Below are positions 48,058 through 56,370 of a stretch of 64,000 nucleotides of DNA, piece by piece. The stretch covers positions 806,001 through 870,000 of the forward strand of contig JAHBUS010000001.1 in the NCBI GenBank assembly GCA_019637955.1, in the 5' to 3' direction. Numbering within the stretch: position 1 is the first letter of the stretch; every line of letters starts with the position of its first letter. A program made the position numbers and the translations under genes. Below the pieces are notes generated by a model. The model had not been told where the DNA came from and searched no databases. It worked only from the letters and a program-made list of their open reading frames with translations. Origin of the DNA: Pseudobdellovibrionaceae bacterium. GTDB lineage: Bacteria > Bdellovibrionota > Bdellovibrionia > Bdellovibrionales > Bdellovibrionaceae.

Positions 48058-48624
48058 ATGCGATTTTTCGGGCAGCACCTGATTCTTCTTTTTTGTCTTC
48101 TGGCGGCACCCTCAGTGTGGGCTCAAAAAGTCAATTTTGACTTCGGGATGTACTCGATCAAAGCAACCCCGCCAACGGGATCGACCACCGGCGATATTTC
48201 GTTGAGTTCGCCCGGAGCTTACTCGCTCAGTGCCAACTTTGAAATGAAGCAGCCGTTCGAAATCGGCGTGGGCTACACCGTATTTTTCTCGAAAGGAATT
48301 TCGGGAGACATGGGTTTTGGCCCCGATTTCTACCTGTACTACTTTCCGTTCAGCGAAGGCTCCGCGGTTCGCGTGGACACGCCCGCCGTTCAATACCGTG
48401 AAATCCAGCAGTGGCGCCCTTTTGGGTATATGTCGTTCCATCAACGGCAATTCCAATCCGCCCAATCGTCGTATTCGGGCTTTGGCTTCGGCCTTGGAAC
48501 CGAATACCAATACACCGAGCGCATGGCCTTCAGGGGCGTGATCCGCTCGATGAATTTGGCCGGACCGTCTCAGGCCACGTTCAACTACTTCGATACAATC
48601 CTCGGCGTTCAATTGCAGTTCTAA
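48058..48624 (+). CDS. Outer-membrane beta-barrel protein of the Mot/FliFG-like operon
   Basis: 188 residues with a signal peptide (HLILLFCLLAAPSVWAQ) and alternating amphipathic strands ending in aromatic or Phe residues (GVGYTVFFSKGISGDMGFGP, FDTILGVQLQF), typical of a small 8-strand barrel with a C-terminal Phe. It starts 1 bp after the FliF/FliG-like stop codon, so it is part of the same mRNA, and a good terminator follows. It could be the outer-membrane end of a trans-envelope assembly; this is inferred from operon membership only. Confidence 0.7.
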   Translation: MRFFGQHLILLFCLLAAPSVWAQKVNFDFGMYSIKATPPTGSTTGDISLSSPGAYSLSANFEMKQPFEIGVGYTVFFSKGISGDMGFGPDFYLYYFPFSEGSAVRVDTPAVQYREIQQWRPFGYMSFHQRQFQSAQSSYSGFGFGLGTEYQYTERMAFRGVIRSMNLAGPSQATFNYFDTILGVQLQF

Positions 48625-48628
48625 GATG

Positions 48629-48657
48629 AAAACCGTCCCGCTCTGAGACGGTTTTTT
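48629..48657 (+). terminator. Intrinsic terminator of the motor operon
   Basis: AAAACCGTC (48629-48637), loop, GACGGTTTT (48647-48655) plus T. It ends 5-33 bp after the barrel gene. Confidence 0.88.
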
Positions 48658-48717
48658 CATTTCAAGATTGGGTCCCCATACGCCGAAAAGTGTTTAGGAC
48701 AGTTAAAGGAGCTTTGC

Positions 48718-49806
48718 ATGAGAGCGTTTGTAATCACGGTGATTTTCAGCCTTGCTGCCGCCGCTCCGTCGTGGGCTCAAGATGCCAACGGCGTCATGAT
48801 GGTCGTCAAGGGCGACATCAAAGTGACCTCCGGCAAAGACGGCAAGACCGAAGGCGCCAAAGTGGGCCGCAAAGTTTTTGCCGGCGATTCCATCACGGCG
48901 GGCCCCGACTCTCGAGCAAAGGTTGTGATGTCGGATCGCAATATCTTGAACGTCTCCCCCGACTCAAAAATCGTGATCGAGAAATACGCGACCGACGCCA
49001 AGGGCGACTCGAAGAACGTCGAAATCAAAGTTGAGTACGGTAAAGTCCGCGCGCAGATCGAACAGAAATACGACGGCGACAAGAGCAAGTTCAATATTAA
49101 AACTCCCACCGCGGTTGCAGGTGTTCGCGGAACTGACTTTATCACCGGGTTTAATCGAACCACCCGCCAGACTTCAGTCATCACCTTCTCGGGGATGGTC
49201 GCCGTTGGAAACATGGGTCCGAATGGTCAGATCCAGAATGCGGTTTTCGTCAGACCTGGCCAGACGACGAATGTCGGCGTCGGCGCCACGCCCGAAGCTC
49301 CCAAAGCGATGCCGAAAGAAGAGCTGAATCAAATGAACCAAGACTCCGCAGCCGCGGCGCCGGCACCCGCGGCACCGCAAACACAAACGGCGGCACCGGC
49401 TCCCCAAGATCAGCCGAAGCAAGAAAATCAGGCCCCCGCACCGGCTTCGGCCGCGAATGCACCTGCACCTACGTCGAGCGAGCCCAAAAACGATCGCGGT
49501 CCCGCGTCGGTTTCGGGTTCGAACTCCAATCCTCCCGCAACGGCCGCAACTTCGGCTCCCGCCCAAGCAAACGCGCCCGCACCGGCGACGAAAGCTCCTG
49601 AGACTCGCACTCCAGCTTCCGTCGCACCCAGCATGGGACCGATTGTTCTCGATACGGCGGCCCTTCCTCAGGGCAAAGGTCCTAACATTCCCAAGATGCC
49701 CGTGGGCGGAAACAACTTGGTCCCGGTTCCGACGCAGAATCAGTTCGTGAACGAAGTGATTCGCGGTGGCGGCAAGTCCAAAGTCACGATCGAAATTCGC
49801 AAGTAA
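48718..49806 (+). CDS. Secreted FecR-domain protein with Pro/Ala-rich tail
   Basis: 362 residues: signal peptide (FVITVIFSLAAAAPSWAQ), a FecR domain (25-170: VKGDIKV, GRKVFAGDSITAGPDSRAKV, KFNIKTPTAVAGVRGTDF), then about 130 residues of Pro, Ala, Thr, Ser and Gln-rich low-complexity sequence and a short ordered end. In this setting FecR domains occur in periplasmic or surface scaffolds and not in sigma-factor signalling; no sigma factor is nearby. AAGGAG lies 8 nt before ATG 48718. Independent unit between two terminators. Confidence 0.8.
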   Translation: MRAFVITVIFSLAAAAPSWAQDANGVMMVVKGDIKVTSGKDGKTEGAKVGRKVFAGDSITAGPDSRAKVVMSDRNILNVSPDSKIVIEKYATDAKGDSKNVEIKVEYGKVRAQIEQKYDGDKSKFNIKTPTAVAGVRGTDFITGFNRTTRQTSVITFSGMVAVGNMGPNGQIQNAVFVRPGQTTNVGVGATPEAPKAMPKEELNQMNQDSAAAAPAPAAPQTQTAAPAPQDQPKQENQAPAPASAANAPAPTSSEPKNDRGPASVSGSNSNPPATAATSAPAQANAPAPATKAPETRTPASVAPSMGPIVLDTAALPQGKGPNIPKMPVGGNNLVPVPTQNQFVNEVIRGGGKSKVTIEIRK

Positions 49807-49873
49807 GAATCGCAACAATTCCCTACCCGCCGGGAATGGGAATTTCTATAATAAACACAGTCTCGTTTTAGCT

Positions 49874-49900
49874 AAAAGGCACCTTCCGGGTGCCTTTTTT
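49874..49900 (+). terminator. Intrinsic terminator after the FecR-domain gene
   Basis: AAAAGGCACC (49874-49883), TTCCG, GGTGCCTTTTTT (49889-49900). Confidence 0.9.
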
Positions 49901-49933
49901 ATGTCATCAAGCTGATGGCTGAGGAGTTCTGCT

Positions 49934-52009
49934 GTGTTGCGCATCGTTTTGGTTCTCGCTTGCTTACTCCCGATCTCCACCTGGGCCCAAGAGGATGCCC
50001 GCAAATTGAAGCTCGACGGGCGAAAACCGATTCGCCTCGAATACATCGCACCGGCCTGGAACAAAGATCCGCGCAAAAACGACCTCTCCGCCGTGATTAT
50101 TCGAGACTCCCTTTCGGGGCGGGTTGCAAAAGTTGAAATGACGGAGACGTCGGAAAACTCATCCATTTTTGTCGGGATCTATCAAATTAATTTTCAAGCG
50201 GGCGCCGACTCAACCGCGGACATCACTCCCGAGGTCTACATCGCACCCCTGGCCATGATCAACTCGGACCAACACCTCCAGCGCATTTCGAGCTTAATTA
50301 AAGAGAACCTTCTTCTGCGCAAACCCTATTTTTTACGTGTTGAAAAAGGGATTCAGGTGATCTCGGTCTTTGATAGCCGGGCACAAGCGCTGGAAGCCTA
50401 CCAAACTTACTTGAGAAATTCCGGTGGCAAGCCCTTGGTGGACCCCGCCGCCCTTGAAGCTCAACGTCTCGCTCTTAAAAATGCCGAAGAAAAGGCCCGC
50501 CTTGAGCAGGCGGCGGCAGCGGCGGCGGCACGAACAAAAATCGAAGAAGATGAAAAACGCCACCAAGAGGAGCTTCGCAAACGCGAGGCCTTGCTCAATG
50601 AGCAACAGAGGCTGGAACGAAAAGCAAAAGCGGTCAAAATTGCCGAAGAGGCTTTGGAATTTTACAAAAAGGGAGACGCGAAGTCTGCCGAAGACAAGTT
50701 CAATCAGGCGATTGAGTTGGATCCAGAAAATACCAGTTACTCGTTCCAGTACGGCGTGACTCTTTTCAAAAATGATAAGTACAACCGAGCCATCGTCCTC
50801 TTGGACATGGCGACGGGAGAGAATGTCAACGCGAACGAGCGCGACTATTACAAAGCTCTTTCGCACATGAAACTCCAAGAGTATGAAGAGGGTTATAAAA
50901 TCTTCACCAGCTTGGAGTCCCGCAACGACAAAGCGACGTCTTCGCTGGCCGCGTTCTATGCGGGAGTGATCGACTTTCAACGAGAGCGGTTTGATCCGGC
51001 GAAACAGCATTTCGAGTACGTTCTCGACAACTCAACGGATCCCAAAATCGACCAGCAGGCCGAGTCCTACATTGAACAGATCGCCAACGCCAAGCGCTTT
51101 GAGGAAATGCGCAAGAAAAGCGTTATTCTTACTTTCAATCTCGGATTGATGTACGACTCCAATATTTTGTCTGTCTCCGCGGCAAACGCGCCGACGGACT
51201 TGGCTGGATACCGTTGGTCGTATGGAGGCTCCATTGAATACCGTCCTGTATTCTCGGAAAAGCATGAATTCTCGGGAATTCTCAGCGTCTCTGACTTGTA
51301 TTCGACGGATCAGAATTTTAAAGCCAAGACTGAGTTTCAGAATACCGATCCGTTGATCTTCGGGCTTGTTTTTCCTTACAAATGGAAAGGAACGCTTTTC
51401 GACAAACCCGCGCAAGTGGGCCTCACTCCCGGCTACGAGACGATTCAGATGAACGCCGACGGAACTGGCGCGCGTGAAAACATCGTCAACTCGACGATTC
51501 TGAAGGGCGATGGAACCTTCGTGATGCGTGATGACTGGTTCGCGAACTACGCCCTCGAGGTTCGGCGCGACAATTCTCTTCTCAAAGATGTGCCGAGCGA
51601 TGATGTTCAATCTGCCAACAAGATGACCCTGTCGACAACCCAAACCTTCTTTCAAGACAACAAGAAGACCCGCGCCGTGATTGGCGAAGGTTCCTATGCC
51701 ATGAACATGGCCGATGGTAAAAATCAAAAATACAATCGTCTCGAGATCGCCGGCGGCTACCTGATGCCCGCCTTCATGGAGTCGACTCTACTCTCCCGCC
51801 TGAACGCTTCGATGTCGAAGTACCCCGATCATGTCACCGGCCGGGACGACAAGTCGTTGGGATTGACCCTGATTTTGCAAAAACAATGGAGCGAAACTTG
51901 GTCGGGAAATCTGATGGGAGCCTTCAATAAAACGGATTCGACCCTTGAGGGATACACCTACGACAAATTTGTCATCATGGCGGGAGCCACCTGGACCAAC
52001 GCGTTCTAA
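49934..52009 (+). CDS. TPR and outer-membrane beta-barrel protein
   Basis: 691 residues: signal peptide (IVLVLACLLPISTWAQ), a beta domain (25-150), a long charged coiled coil (175-240, with AAAAAAARTKIEEDEKRHQEE), TPR repeats (240-385: AEEALEFYKKGDAKSAEDKF, YNRAIVLLDMATGENVNANE, DPAKQHFEYVLDNSTDPK) and a C-terminal beta-barrel (390-691) ending TWTNAF. This resembles secretins' partner or surface-export proteins with periplasmic TPRs. GTG at 49934 is used because GAGGAG sits 7 nt upstream; TTG 49937 is next. Together with the FecR gene it may form an envelope assembly. Convergent with recO (4-bp overlap). Confidence 0.7.
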   Translation: MLRIVLVLACLLPISTWAQEDARKLKLDGRKPIRLEYIAPAWNKDPRKNDLSAVIIRDSLSGRVAKVEMTETSENSSIFVGIYQINFQAGADSTADITPEVYIAPLAMINSDQHLQRISSLIKENLLLRKPYFLRVEKGIQVISVFDSRAQALEAYQTYLRNSGGKPLVDPAALEAQRLALKNAEEKARLEQAAAAAAARTKIEEDEKRHQEELRKREALLNEQQRLERKAKAVKIAEEALEFYKKGDAKSAEDKFNQAIELDPENTSYSFQYGVTLFKNDKYNRAIVLLDMATGENVNANERDYYKALSHMKLQEYEEGYKIFTSLESRNDKATSSLAAFYAGVIDFQRERFDPAKQHFEYVLDNSTDPKIDQQAESYIEQIANAKRFEEMRKKSVILTFNLGLMYDSNILSVSAANAPTDLAGYRWSYGGSIEYRPVFSEKHEFSGILSVSDLYSTDQNFKAKTEFQNTDPLIFGLVFPYKWKGTLFDKPAQVGLTPGYETIQMNADGTGARENIVNSTILKGDGTFVMRDDWFANYALEVRRDNSLLKDVPSDDVQSANKMTLSTTQTFFQDNKKTRAVIGEGSYAMNMADGKNQKYNRLEIAGGYLMPAFMESTLLSRLNASMSKYPDHVTGRDDKSLGLTLILQKQWSETWSGNLMGAFNKTDSTLEGYTYDKFVIMAGATWTNAF

Positions 52010-52608
52010 AAGCGTTCCGCGGTCTTCAGGTACGTGTCAATCTGGCTGTCGATCCACTTGATTTGCGGCGCGCTGAGAGGCGCCGCGGACTTCGAAGCCA
52101 AATCGCTGAGCGACATCTTCAAATACTCGCCCATCCATGGCTCCACTTCTAAAACGCCTTGGTGGTACAAGAATTTCAATTCAAATTGAGCTTTGGTGGC
52201 GACGGTCGAGGGCGCGGTTTGCAGCGCCCGTAGCGTGTGTCCTAAGAGATCAAAGAGATGATGCGAGTTTTGATCGTTCGGCTGCGCCACCTTGTCGACG
52301 ATCTGGGCCACCTGCAGGGCCGTCTCGAGACGGTCGTACGATGTGCGCAAGCCCTCGAAAGCTTCGATCAGTTTGGCCTCCTCGACCGTCGCAAGCCCAT
52401 CGGCCTTGGCACTTGGTCGGATCACCGCTTCGACGAAATGAGTCGGTTCCAAGACGCCGCCGTTAAAACGTTTCTTGCTTTTCAGCGCTCCGCGCGCCAG
52501 GCACGAGAGCTTACCGCCTTGAGGCGTGAGGGTCTGCAAGATCAAATCCGCTTCCGAGAACTTGGTTCTCTTTAAAATGAAAAAGCGAATCTTCTCCAAA
52601 GCGGCCAT
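52006..52608 (-). CDS. recO: DNA repair protein RecO
   Basis: 200 residues, somewhat shorter than E. coli RecO (242). The N-terminal OB-fold shows FFILKRTKFSEADLILQTLT and GKLSCLARGALKSKKRF, and a helical C-terminal domain follows; the zinc-binding cysteines found in some RecO proteins are absent. RecO with RecR loads RecA at single-strand gaps. The ATG shares one base with the stop of the upstream gene (TGATG), so the unit is translationally coupled. Confidence 0.8.
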   Translation of the reverse strand: MAALEKIRFFILKRTKFSEADLILQTLTPQGGKLSCLARGALKSKKRFNGGVLEPTHFVEAVIRPSAKADGLATVEEAKLIEAFEGLRTSYDRLETALQVAQIVDKVAQPNDQNSHHLFDLLGHTLRALQTAPSTVATKAQFELKFLYHQGVLEVEPWMGEYLKMSLSDLASKSAAPLSAPQIKWIDSQIDTYLKTAERF

Positions 52609-53570
52609 CAGTTGGTCCCGGCTCCAGAAAAGTATTTTTGGACGGCGGGATGACGCAAAGTCTCGATGGACAGAACCACTAAGCCGCGAATCTCATCGGG
52701 CGTGAGCGCGGTTTTCCACCACGAGAGGTCTTGCATCGTCGCGTTCCAACGGCAAAGCTGTGCGGTGTCGGCCCACGCCGGCGCACCTCCCAAAACTTGA
52801 GACTTCCCCGTCAATGTTTCGAGATCCATCAGCACCTGCTCCCCGGCCCGGTTCGTCGAAGTGACGACGGCGCGGTCCCAAACACGGCTGTCGGTGGCAA
52901 GGACCGGCTTAAACCCACCGCCCAAACCGGCTTCGAATTTTTCGACGGCCGCACGGTCCTCCTGATGTGAAGACAAGCGTTCCTTGATTTGAGTTTCGAC
53001 TTCTCGCACGTTCCACGCCTGCCAAGGCGCCATTTGCGGTGGCGTCTTGTAACGAGCGCCCAGAAAAGCCGCGCTCAAGTCCGGTGCGATCGAGCAGAGG
53101 CGAACGCTGTAGGGCTTCAGCCCTTCGGTCGCTTCCAGTTTTCCGTGATGGCTCACGCGAATCGAGAAGATCCGCTTCTGAGTCAAGAGTGTCTCCAGCG
53201 CTTCGAAGGCGAATTTTTCGCCCGTGATGGGATGATCTTCCGGAAAAAAGAACGCGCTGGTCTCCGTTCCGATCGACTCGATGATGCCCTCGGGATTTTG
53301 CAGCGAAGCCACCGCGAAGGTTTTGATCTCGTGATTATCCCGCAAGAGAGGCGCGAGGACGGCCTGCTGACACCAACTCTGCCCCTCGATCACACCGATG
53401 GTTTTTTTGTGGCTCAAGAAGCTCGCGGTCGCATTGAAGGTTTCAAAAAGACCTCCCACCAATCCCTTGGCGACGCGCACCTGAGTGCCGCTCGGACCTG
53501 CAGGAACGTTTTTCAAAACGGCTTCGTTCGCCATCTCCCAAGAATCAGGACGTAAGAAGTCGATTCTCAT
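52608..53570 (-). CDS. Protein of unknown function, coupled to recO
   Basis: 320 residues, soluble by composition, no signal peptide. VPAGPSGTQVRVAKGLVGGL near the N-terminus and SFLSHKKTIGVIEGQSWCQQ are Gly-rich turns that faintly recall fold-type I PLP enzymes, but I do not see a convincing active-site Lys and make no assignment. AAGGAG precedes ATG 53570, which overlaps the stop of the upstream hydrolase-like gene (ATGA). Downstream it overlaps recO by one base. Confidence 0.6.
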   Translation of the reverse strand: MRIDFLRPDSWEMANEAVLKNVPAGPSGTQVRVAKGLVGGLFETFNATASFLSHKKTIGVIEGQSWCQQAVLAPLLRDNHEIKTFAVASLQNPEGIIESIGTETSAFFFPEDHPITGEKFAFEALETLLTQKRIFSIRVSHHGKLEATEGLKPYSVRLCSIAPDLSAAFLGARYKTPPQMAPWQAWNVREVETQIKERLSSHQEDRAAVEKFEAGLGGGFKPVLATDSRVWDRAVVTSTNRAGEQVLMDLETLTGKSQVLGGAPAWADTAQLCRWNATMQDLSWWKTALTPDEIRGLVVLSIETLRHPAVQKYFSGAGTN

Positions 53571-54286
53571 TTGTACTCCTTCAGAGCCGCGTGCCGTCCT
53601 AGAAACCCCATCACATCAGCGCGCATTTTCTCGGCGGCCGAAGCTTCGAAAGACGCTGGCGTTGAGAAGTCCATGAACAGGGCCGTTTTGGCCTCATAAG
53701 TTTTGATTTCGGAGGAGATCTTGGACTGCTTCAAGGCGGATTCAAATGCCGCGATCTCGCGCGCGTTGCCGCTGTTCTTCGGGTAGGCCAAGAAAAGCTT
53801 GGCGCGAATTTTCGCGAGCTCTTGACTCTCGAGCATCGGGTTGGCCGAAACGAGGGCGGCGGCACGCACCGATTTTTGCCCCCGCAGCCAACGTAAGGAG
53901 TGGCTCGCGCCCACACCCCATGACAGCAGGCCAATACGCTCGGGATCGATGCGCGGCTGCCTCAAGGTTTGCGCCAAAGCGGCCTCAAGAATGATCGCGG
54001 TGTTCTCGATCGAGAGCCCGTCACGAAACCGGTTGGCCTCTTTTTCGTCTTTGGGAATTTTTCCTTCAAAAAGATCGATGGCGAGCACGCCGTAACCCGC
54101 CTCCACCCAGCGCTCGATCTCGCGGGTGAAAAAGCTATTCACGCCCCGTTCGGAGGTGACAAGCAAAAGGGCCGGAACACGTTCCCCCTCCTTGGGCCAG
54201 TGCCAACGTGCTTGCGAACCGGCCTCCCGGCCAAAGGCCAGACCAGAAACAAGCAGACTGATGCACAAAAGAAATCGGGCGAACAT
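53567..54286 (-). CDS. Dienelactone-hydrolase-like alpha/beta hydrolase, exported, probably inactive
   Basis: 239 residues with a signal peptide (FARFLLCISLLVSGLAFG) and the DLH/alpha-beta-hydrolase fold: ALLLVTSERGVNSFFTREIE, WVEAGYGVLAIDLFEGKIPK and IDPERIGLLSWGVGAS at the nucleophile elbow. In DLH the elbow reads GFCxGG; here it reads SWGVGA, so the Cys/Ser nucleophile position is Gly. It is therefore probably a pseudoenzyme or uses other residues. ATG 54286 is preferred to TTG 54316 because of the signal peptide. First gene of the unit with the 320-residue protein and recO. Confidence 0.65.
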   Translation of the reverse strand: MFARFLLCISLLVSGLAFGREAGSQARWHWPKEGERVPALLLVTSERGVNSFFTREIERWVEAGYGVLAIDLFEGKIPKDEKEANRFRDGLSIENTAIILEAALAQTLRQPRIDPERIGLLSWGVGASHSLRWLRGQKSVRAAALVSANPMLESQELAKIRAKLFLAYPKNSGNAREIAAFESALKQSKISSEIKTYEAKTALFMDFSTPASFEASAAEKMRADVMGFLGRHAALKEYK

Positions 54287-54315
54287 GCCGTTAGTGTAAA
54301 CTGGAGCTGATGACA

Positions 54316-54570
54316 ATGTCTCGATTTTTCAAGGCTTTCTCGTTTGTGGTTTTCTTAAGCTTGGCGCTCGGCGCCCAGGCGCAGACGCCCGTGAAAAACC
54401 GCATGGATCTGGATGATCTCACCATCAAAGGTGAGCTGCACAATGACGACCGGCTTCTCATCATTTCGCGTCAAAAGAATGAAATGAAAAACTTCGTCAA
54501 GTTCCGCACGAACTACCGCGAGGAGATCTTGCAGCAGCTCCCCAAAACTCAAAAGAAACGAAATTATTGA
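54316..54570 (+). CDS. Small secreted protein next to the Agl/Glt-like operon
   Basis: 84 residues with a signal peptide (FFKAFSFVVFLSLALGAQAQ) and a short basic, charged mature part (MDLDDLTIKGELHNDDRLLI) followed by KFRTNYREEILQQ. GGAG lies 9 nt before ATG 54316; ATG 54310 is an alternative. It starts 29 bp from the divergent hydrolase-like gene and its stop overlaps the 3' end of the convergent ExbD-like gene by 7 bp. An accessory to that machine is possible, but no family is recognised. Confidence 0.6.
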   Translation: MSRFFKAFSFVVFLSLALGAQAQTPVKNRMDLDDLTIKGELHNDDRLLIISRQKNEMKNFVKFRTNYREEILQQLPKTQKKRNY

Positions 54571-55133
54571 ACACCGGTCTCGGTGCCGCTTCCGGTTCCA
54601 CGCACGGCAAAGTTGATTCCCGTCCAACCCTCGCTGATACAGGTTTGCATCACGCGTTTAATATAAACGAGCGGCGTGGTTTCATCGGCTTGAATGTTGA
54701 TCTGCCCTTTGAAAGGCTTATCGGGGCGCTCAACGAGCGCCATCTCTTTCATATTTCTCAAAGCCCGAGAGAGCTGCGGAAGGTTGATGTCATTCTCCGT
54801 CAATGTCACCGGGTTGCTCCCCACCTGCTCGGTTTCAAGGATGACCTGTCCCGATGTCACCGTGATGAGCGGCGCGCTCTCGATGGGACGCGAGTGCTTG
54901 GCTTCGGGAAGCTTGAGCTCTTTGGGAATAAAAAAGATCTCGCCCGTGGCCGAGAAGTTCATCAGCAAGAAGATGACGAGGATCGTGAACATGTCGATCA
55001 TACTCACGAGCGGCAACTCGGGGACGCCGAACTTGTTGCCCCCGCCGCCATGACGGCGCTCTCGCAAGGCCTCGAGGTCGTATTTGGGTCTGATATGGTA
55101 ACCGGGCTTCACCACGGTTTTGCTGCGTTTCAA
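54564..55133 (-). CDS. ExbD/TolR-type subunit of the Agl/Glt-like motor (AglS-like)
   Basis: 189 residues: cytosolic basic N-terminus, one membrane helix with the ion-binding Asp (LVSMIDMFTILVIFLLMNF) and a periplasmic ExbD/TolR domain (KELKLPEAKHSRPI, GQINIQADETTPLVYIKRVM). In Myxococcus, AglR with two ExbD/TolR-like proteins AglQ and AglS powers gliding by proton flow. Here too two such genes follow one channel gene. The last gene of the minus operon; start ATG 55133 is 10 bp past the preceding stop. Confidence 0.85.
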   Translation of the reverse strand: MKRSKTVVKPGYHIRPKYDLEALRERRHGGGGNKFGVPELPLVSMIDMFTILVIFLLMNFSATGEIFFIPKELKLPEAKHSRPIESAPLITVTSGQVILETEQVGSNPVTLTENDINLPQLSRALRNMKEMALVERPDKPFKGQINIQADETTPLVYIKRVMQTCISEGWTGINFAVRGTGSGTETGVQ

Positions 55134-55143
55134 ACCGTGCTCC

Positions 55144-55599
55144 CTAGTGCGTGTTGATCCCGACGTCCGAAAATTCGGCTTCCGCCAAGGCGTCCATCAG
55201 TCCGATCAGATTTTTGTAAGGCGCCTGACTGTCACTATGAAGCGTGACGTCGTGCCGGTCCGGCCAGCGCTGTTTCCAGGTTTGCAAAAGTGCGATCAAG
55301 CTCTGATAGTCGGGCTGGCCACCCATAAATGGAAACGACGACTTTTGTGGCCCCGCCGCGGCCTCAATCCGATCCTGATAAAGAGACACGCTAAAATCCA
55401 CGCGATTGGGATCGGGCGTGCTCGGTGCGGAGGCCGCGTTCGGGTCCGATGCGGTCGTACTCATCGCATCGATCTGCTGCCAAACCGCCGTGATGAGCAA
55501 AAAGCAAATCAGCGTCGACAGCAAATCGATGTACGGAACCAGGTTGAGGTCCGAATTGACGTTTCGCTTATCGCCGCCGCCGACGCCCGAAGCACCCAA
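55144..55599 (-). CDS. ExbD/TolR-type subunit of the Agl/Glt-like motor (AglQ-like)
   Basis: 151 residues: short N-terminus, one membrane helix with Asp in LVPYIDLLSTLICFLLITAV, and a periplasmic domain (FSVSLYQDRIEAA, DVTLHSDSQAPYKNLIGLMD). A Pro/Ser-rich linker lies between (STTASDPNAASAPSTPDPNR). The start is TTG 55599, with AGGGAG at suitable spacing, 12 bp after the channel gene. Pairs with the 189-residue homologue; in characterised TolQR-type motors two D/R subunits pass through five channel subunits. Confidence 0.82.
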   Translation of the reverse strand: MGASGVGGGDKRNVNSDLNLVPYIDLLSTLICFLLITAVWQQIDAMSTTASDPNAASAPSTPDPNRVDFSVSLYQDRIEAAAGPQKSSFPFMGGQPDYQSLIALLQTWKQRWPDRHDVTLHSDSQAPYKNLIGLMDALAEAEFSDVGINTH

Positions 55600-55611
55600 A
55601 GGTCCGCTCCC

Positions 55612-56262
55612 TTACCGATTGAACTTGTCTTTATTGGCCAAAATAAAATTCAGTGTCGTGACCGCCGCTTCGTGCACGTCATCAACGAGCTCCTGCGCGC
55701 GCGTCTGGATAAAACCGTAGGCGGCCAGCAGCGGAATCGCGACCATCAAACCGAAGGCCGTACAGTTCATCGCCATCGAGATGCTCTTTGAAAGCAGCGT
55801 CGCTTTTTCGGCCGGACTCACGCCCGCGACGGCCACGAAGGCGCCAATCAGACCCGCGATGGTTCCAAGCAAGCCCACGAGCGTCGCCAGATTCGAAAGC
55901 AGCGCAAGCAGACTGGTGCGCTTTTCAATGCGCGGGATTTCACGCAATGCCACCGCGTCCATGGCGGTTTGCACCTCTTCAACGTCTTTGTGATTGGCGA
56001 CCGCAAGCAGTCCCGCTTTCACGATGTTGGTAAGAGGGCTGTTCGTCTGCGAACACACCGCGAGGGCGCGCTCCAAGTTTCCGGCCAGGATCTGTTGGTT
56101 CACGCGATTCAAGAAATCGTCTTTCTTGATCGAGCTGGCGGCGGTGATGTAGCGGATCCGCTCAAACGCGACCGCGGCGCCCAAAAACGAAATTCCTAAA
56201 ATCGAAAACATGTACAAAGGTTCAATTGCGAAGTTCTTTAAAATGGACGCGAACAACTCCAT
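55612..56262 (-). CDS. TolQ/ExbB-type channel subunit (AglR-like)
   Basis: 216 residues with three membrane helices: EPLYMFSILGISFLGAAVAF, LLALLSNLATLVGLLGTIAG and CTAFGLMVAIPLLAAYGFIQ. The GLLGTIAGLIGAF and AFGLMVAIP motifs are the MotA/TolQ/ExbB signature. It forms the proton channel with the two ExbD-like partners. ATG 56262 has CGGAG upstream; the longer frame to 56463 would add 67 residues without similarity and overlap the previous gene, so it is not used. A 104-bp gap to the FHA gene carries a stem-loop. Confidence 0.88.
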   Translation of the reverse strand: MELFASILKNFAIEPLYMFSILGISFLGAAVAFERIRYITAASSIKKDDFLNRVNQQILAGNLERALAVCSQTNSPLTNIVKAGLLAVANHKDVEEVQTAMDAVALREIPRIEKRTSLLALLSNLATLVGLLGTIAGLIGAFVAVAGVSPAEKATLLSKSISMAMNCTAFGLMVAIPLLAAYGFIQTRAQELVDDVHEAAVTTLNFILANKDKFNR

Positions 56263-56344
56263 GCCGACTCCGATGTGTGATGAGAACCCTTTTATTCTAT
56301 CGGTGCTTGGAGGCTTCGCCAACTGTGCCGGGACGTCGGCTGGA

Positions 56345-56370
56345 CTAGACCCAGAATGTTCGGGGTCTAG
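56345..56370 (-). other. Stem-loop at the end of the FHA-TonB gene
   Basis: CTAGACCC (56345-56352) and GGGTCTAG (56363-56370), perfect 8-bp arms with a 10-nt loop. The right arm contains the stop codon of the FHA gene. No T-tract, so it may serve as an mRNA processing or stabilising site before the channel genes. Confidence 0.5.

Noticed and set aside
48718-49806. FecR-domain protein considered as an anti-sigma regulator
   Set aside because: No ECF sigma factor or TonB receptor gene nearby, and the protein has a cleavable signal peptide, not a membrane anchor after a cytosolic domain.
52608-53570. Assignment as a PLP-dependent aminotransferase
   Set aside because: Only vague Gly-rich turns match; no convincing catalytic Lys or PLP-binding Asp was found.
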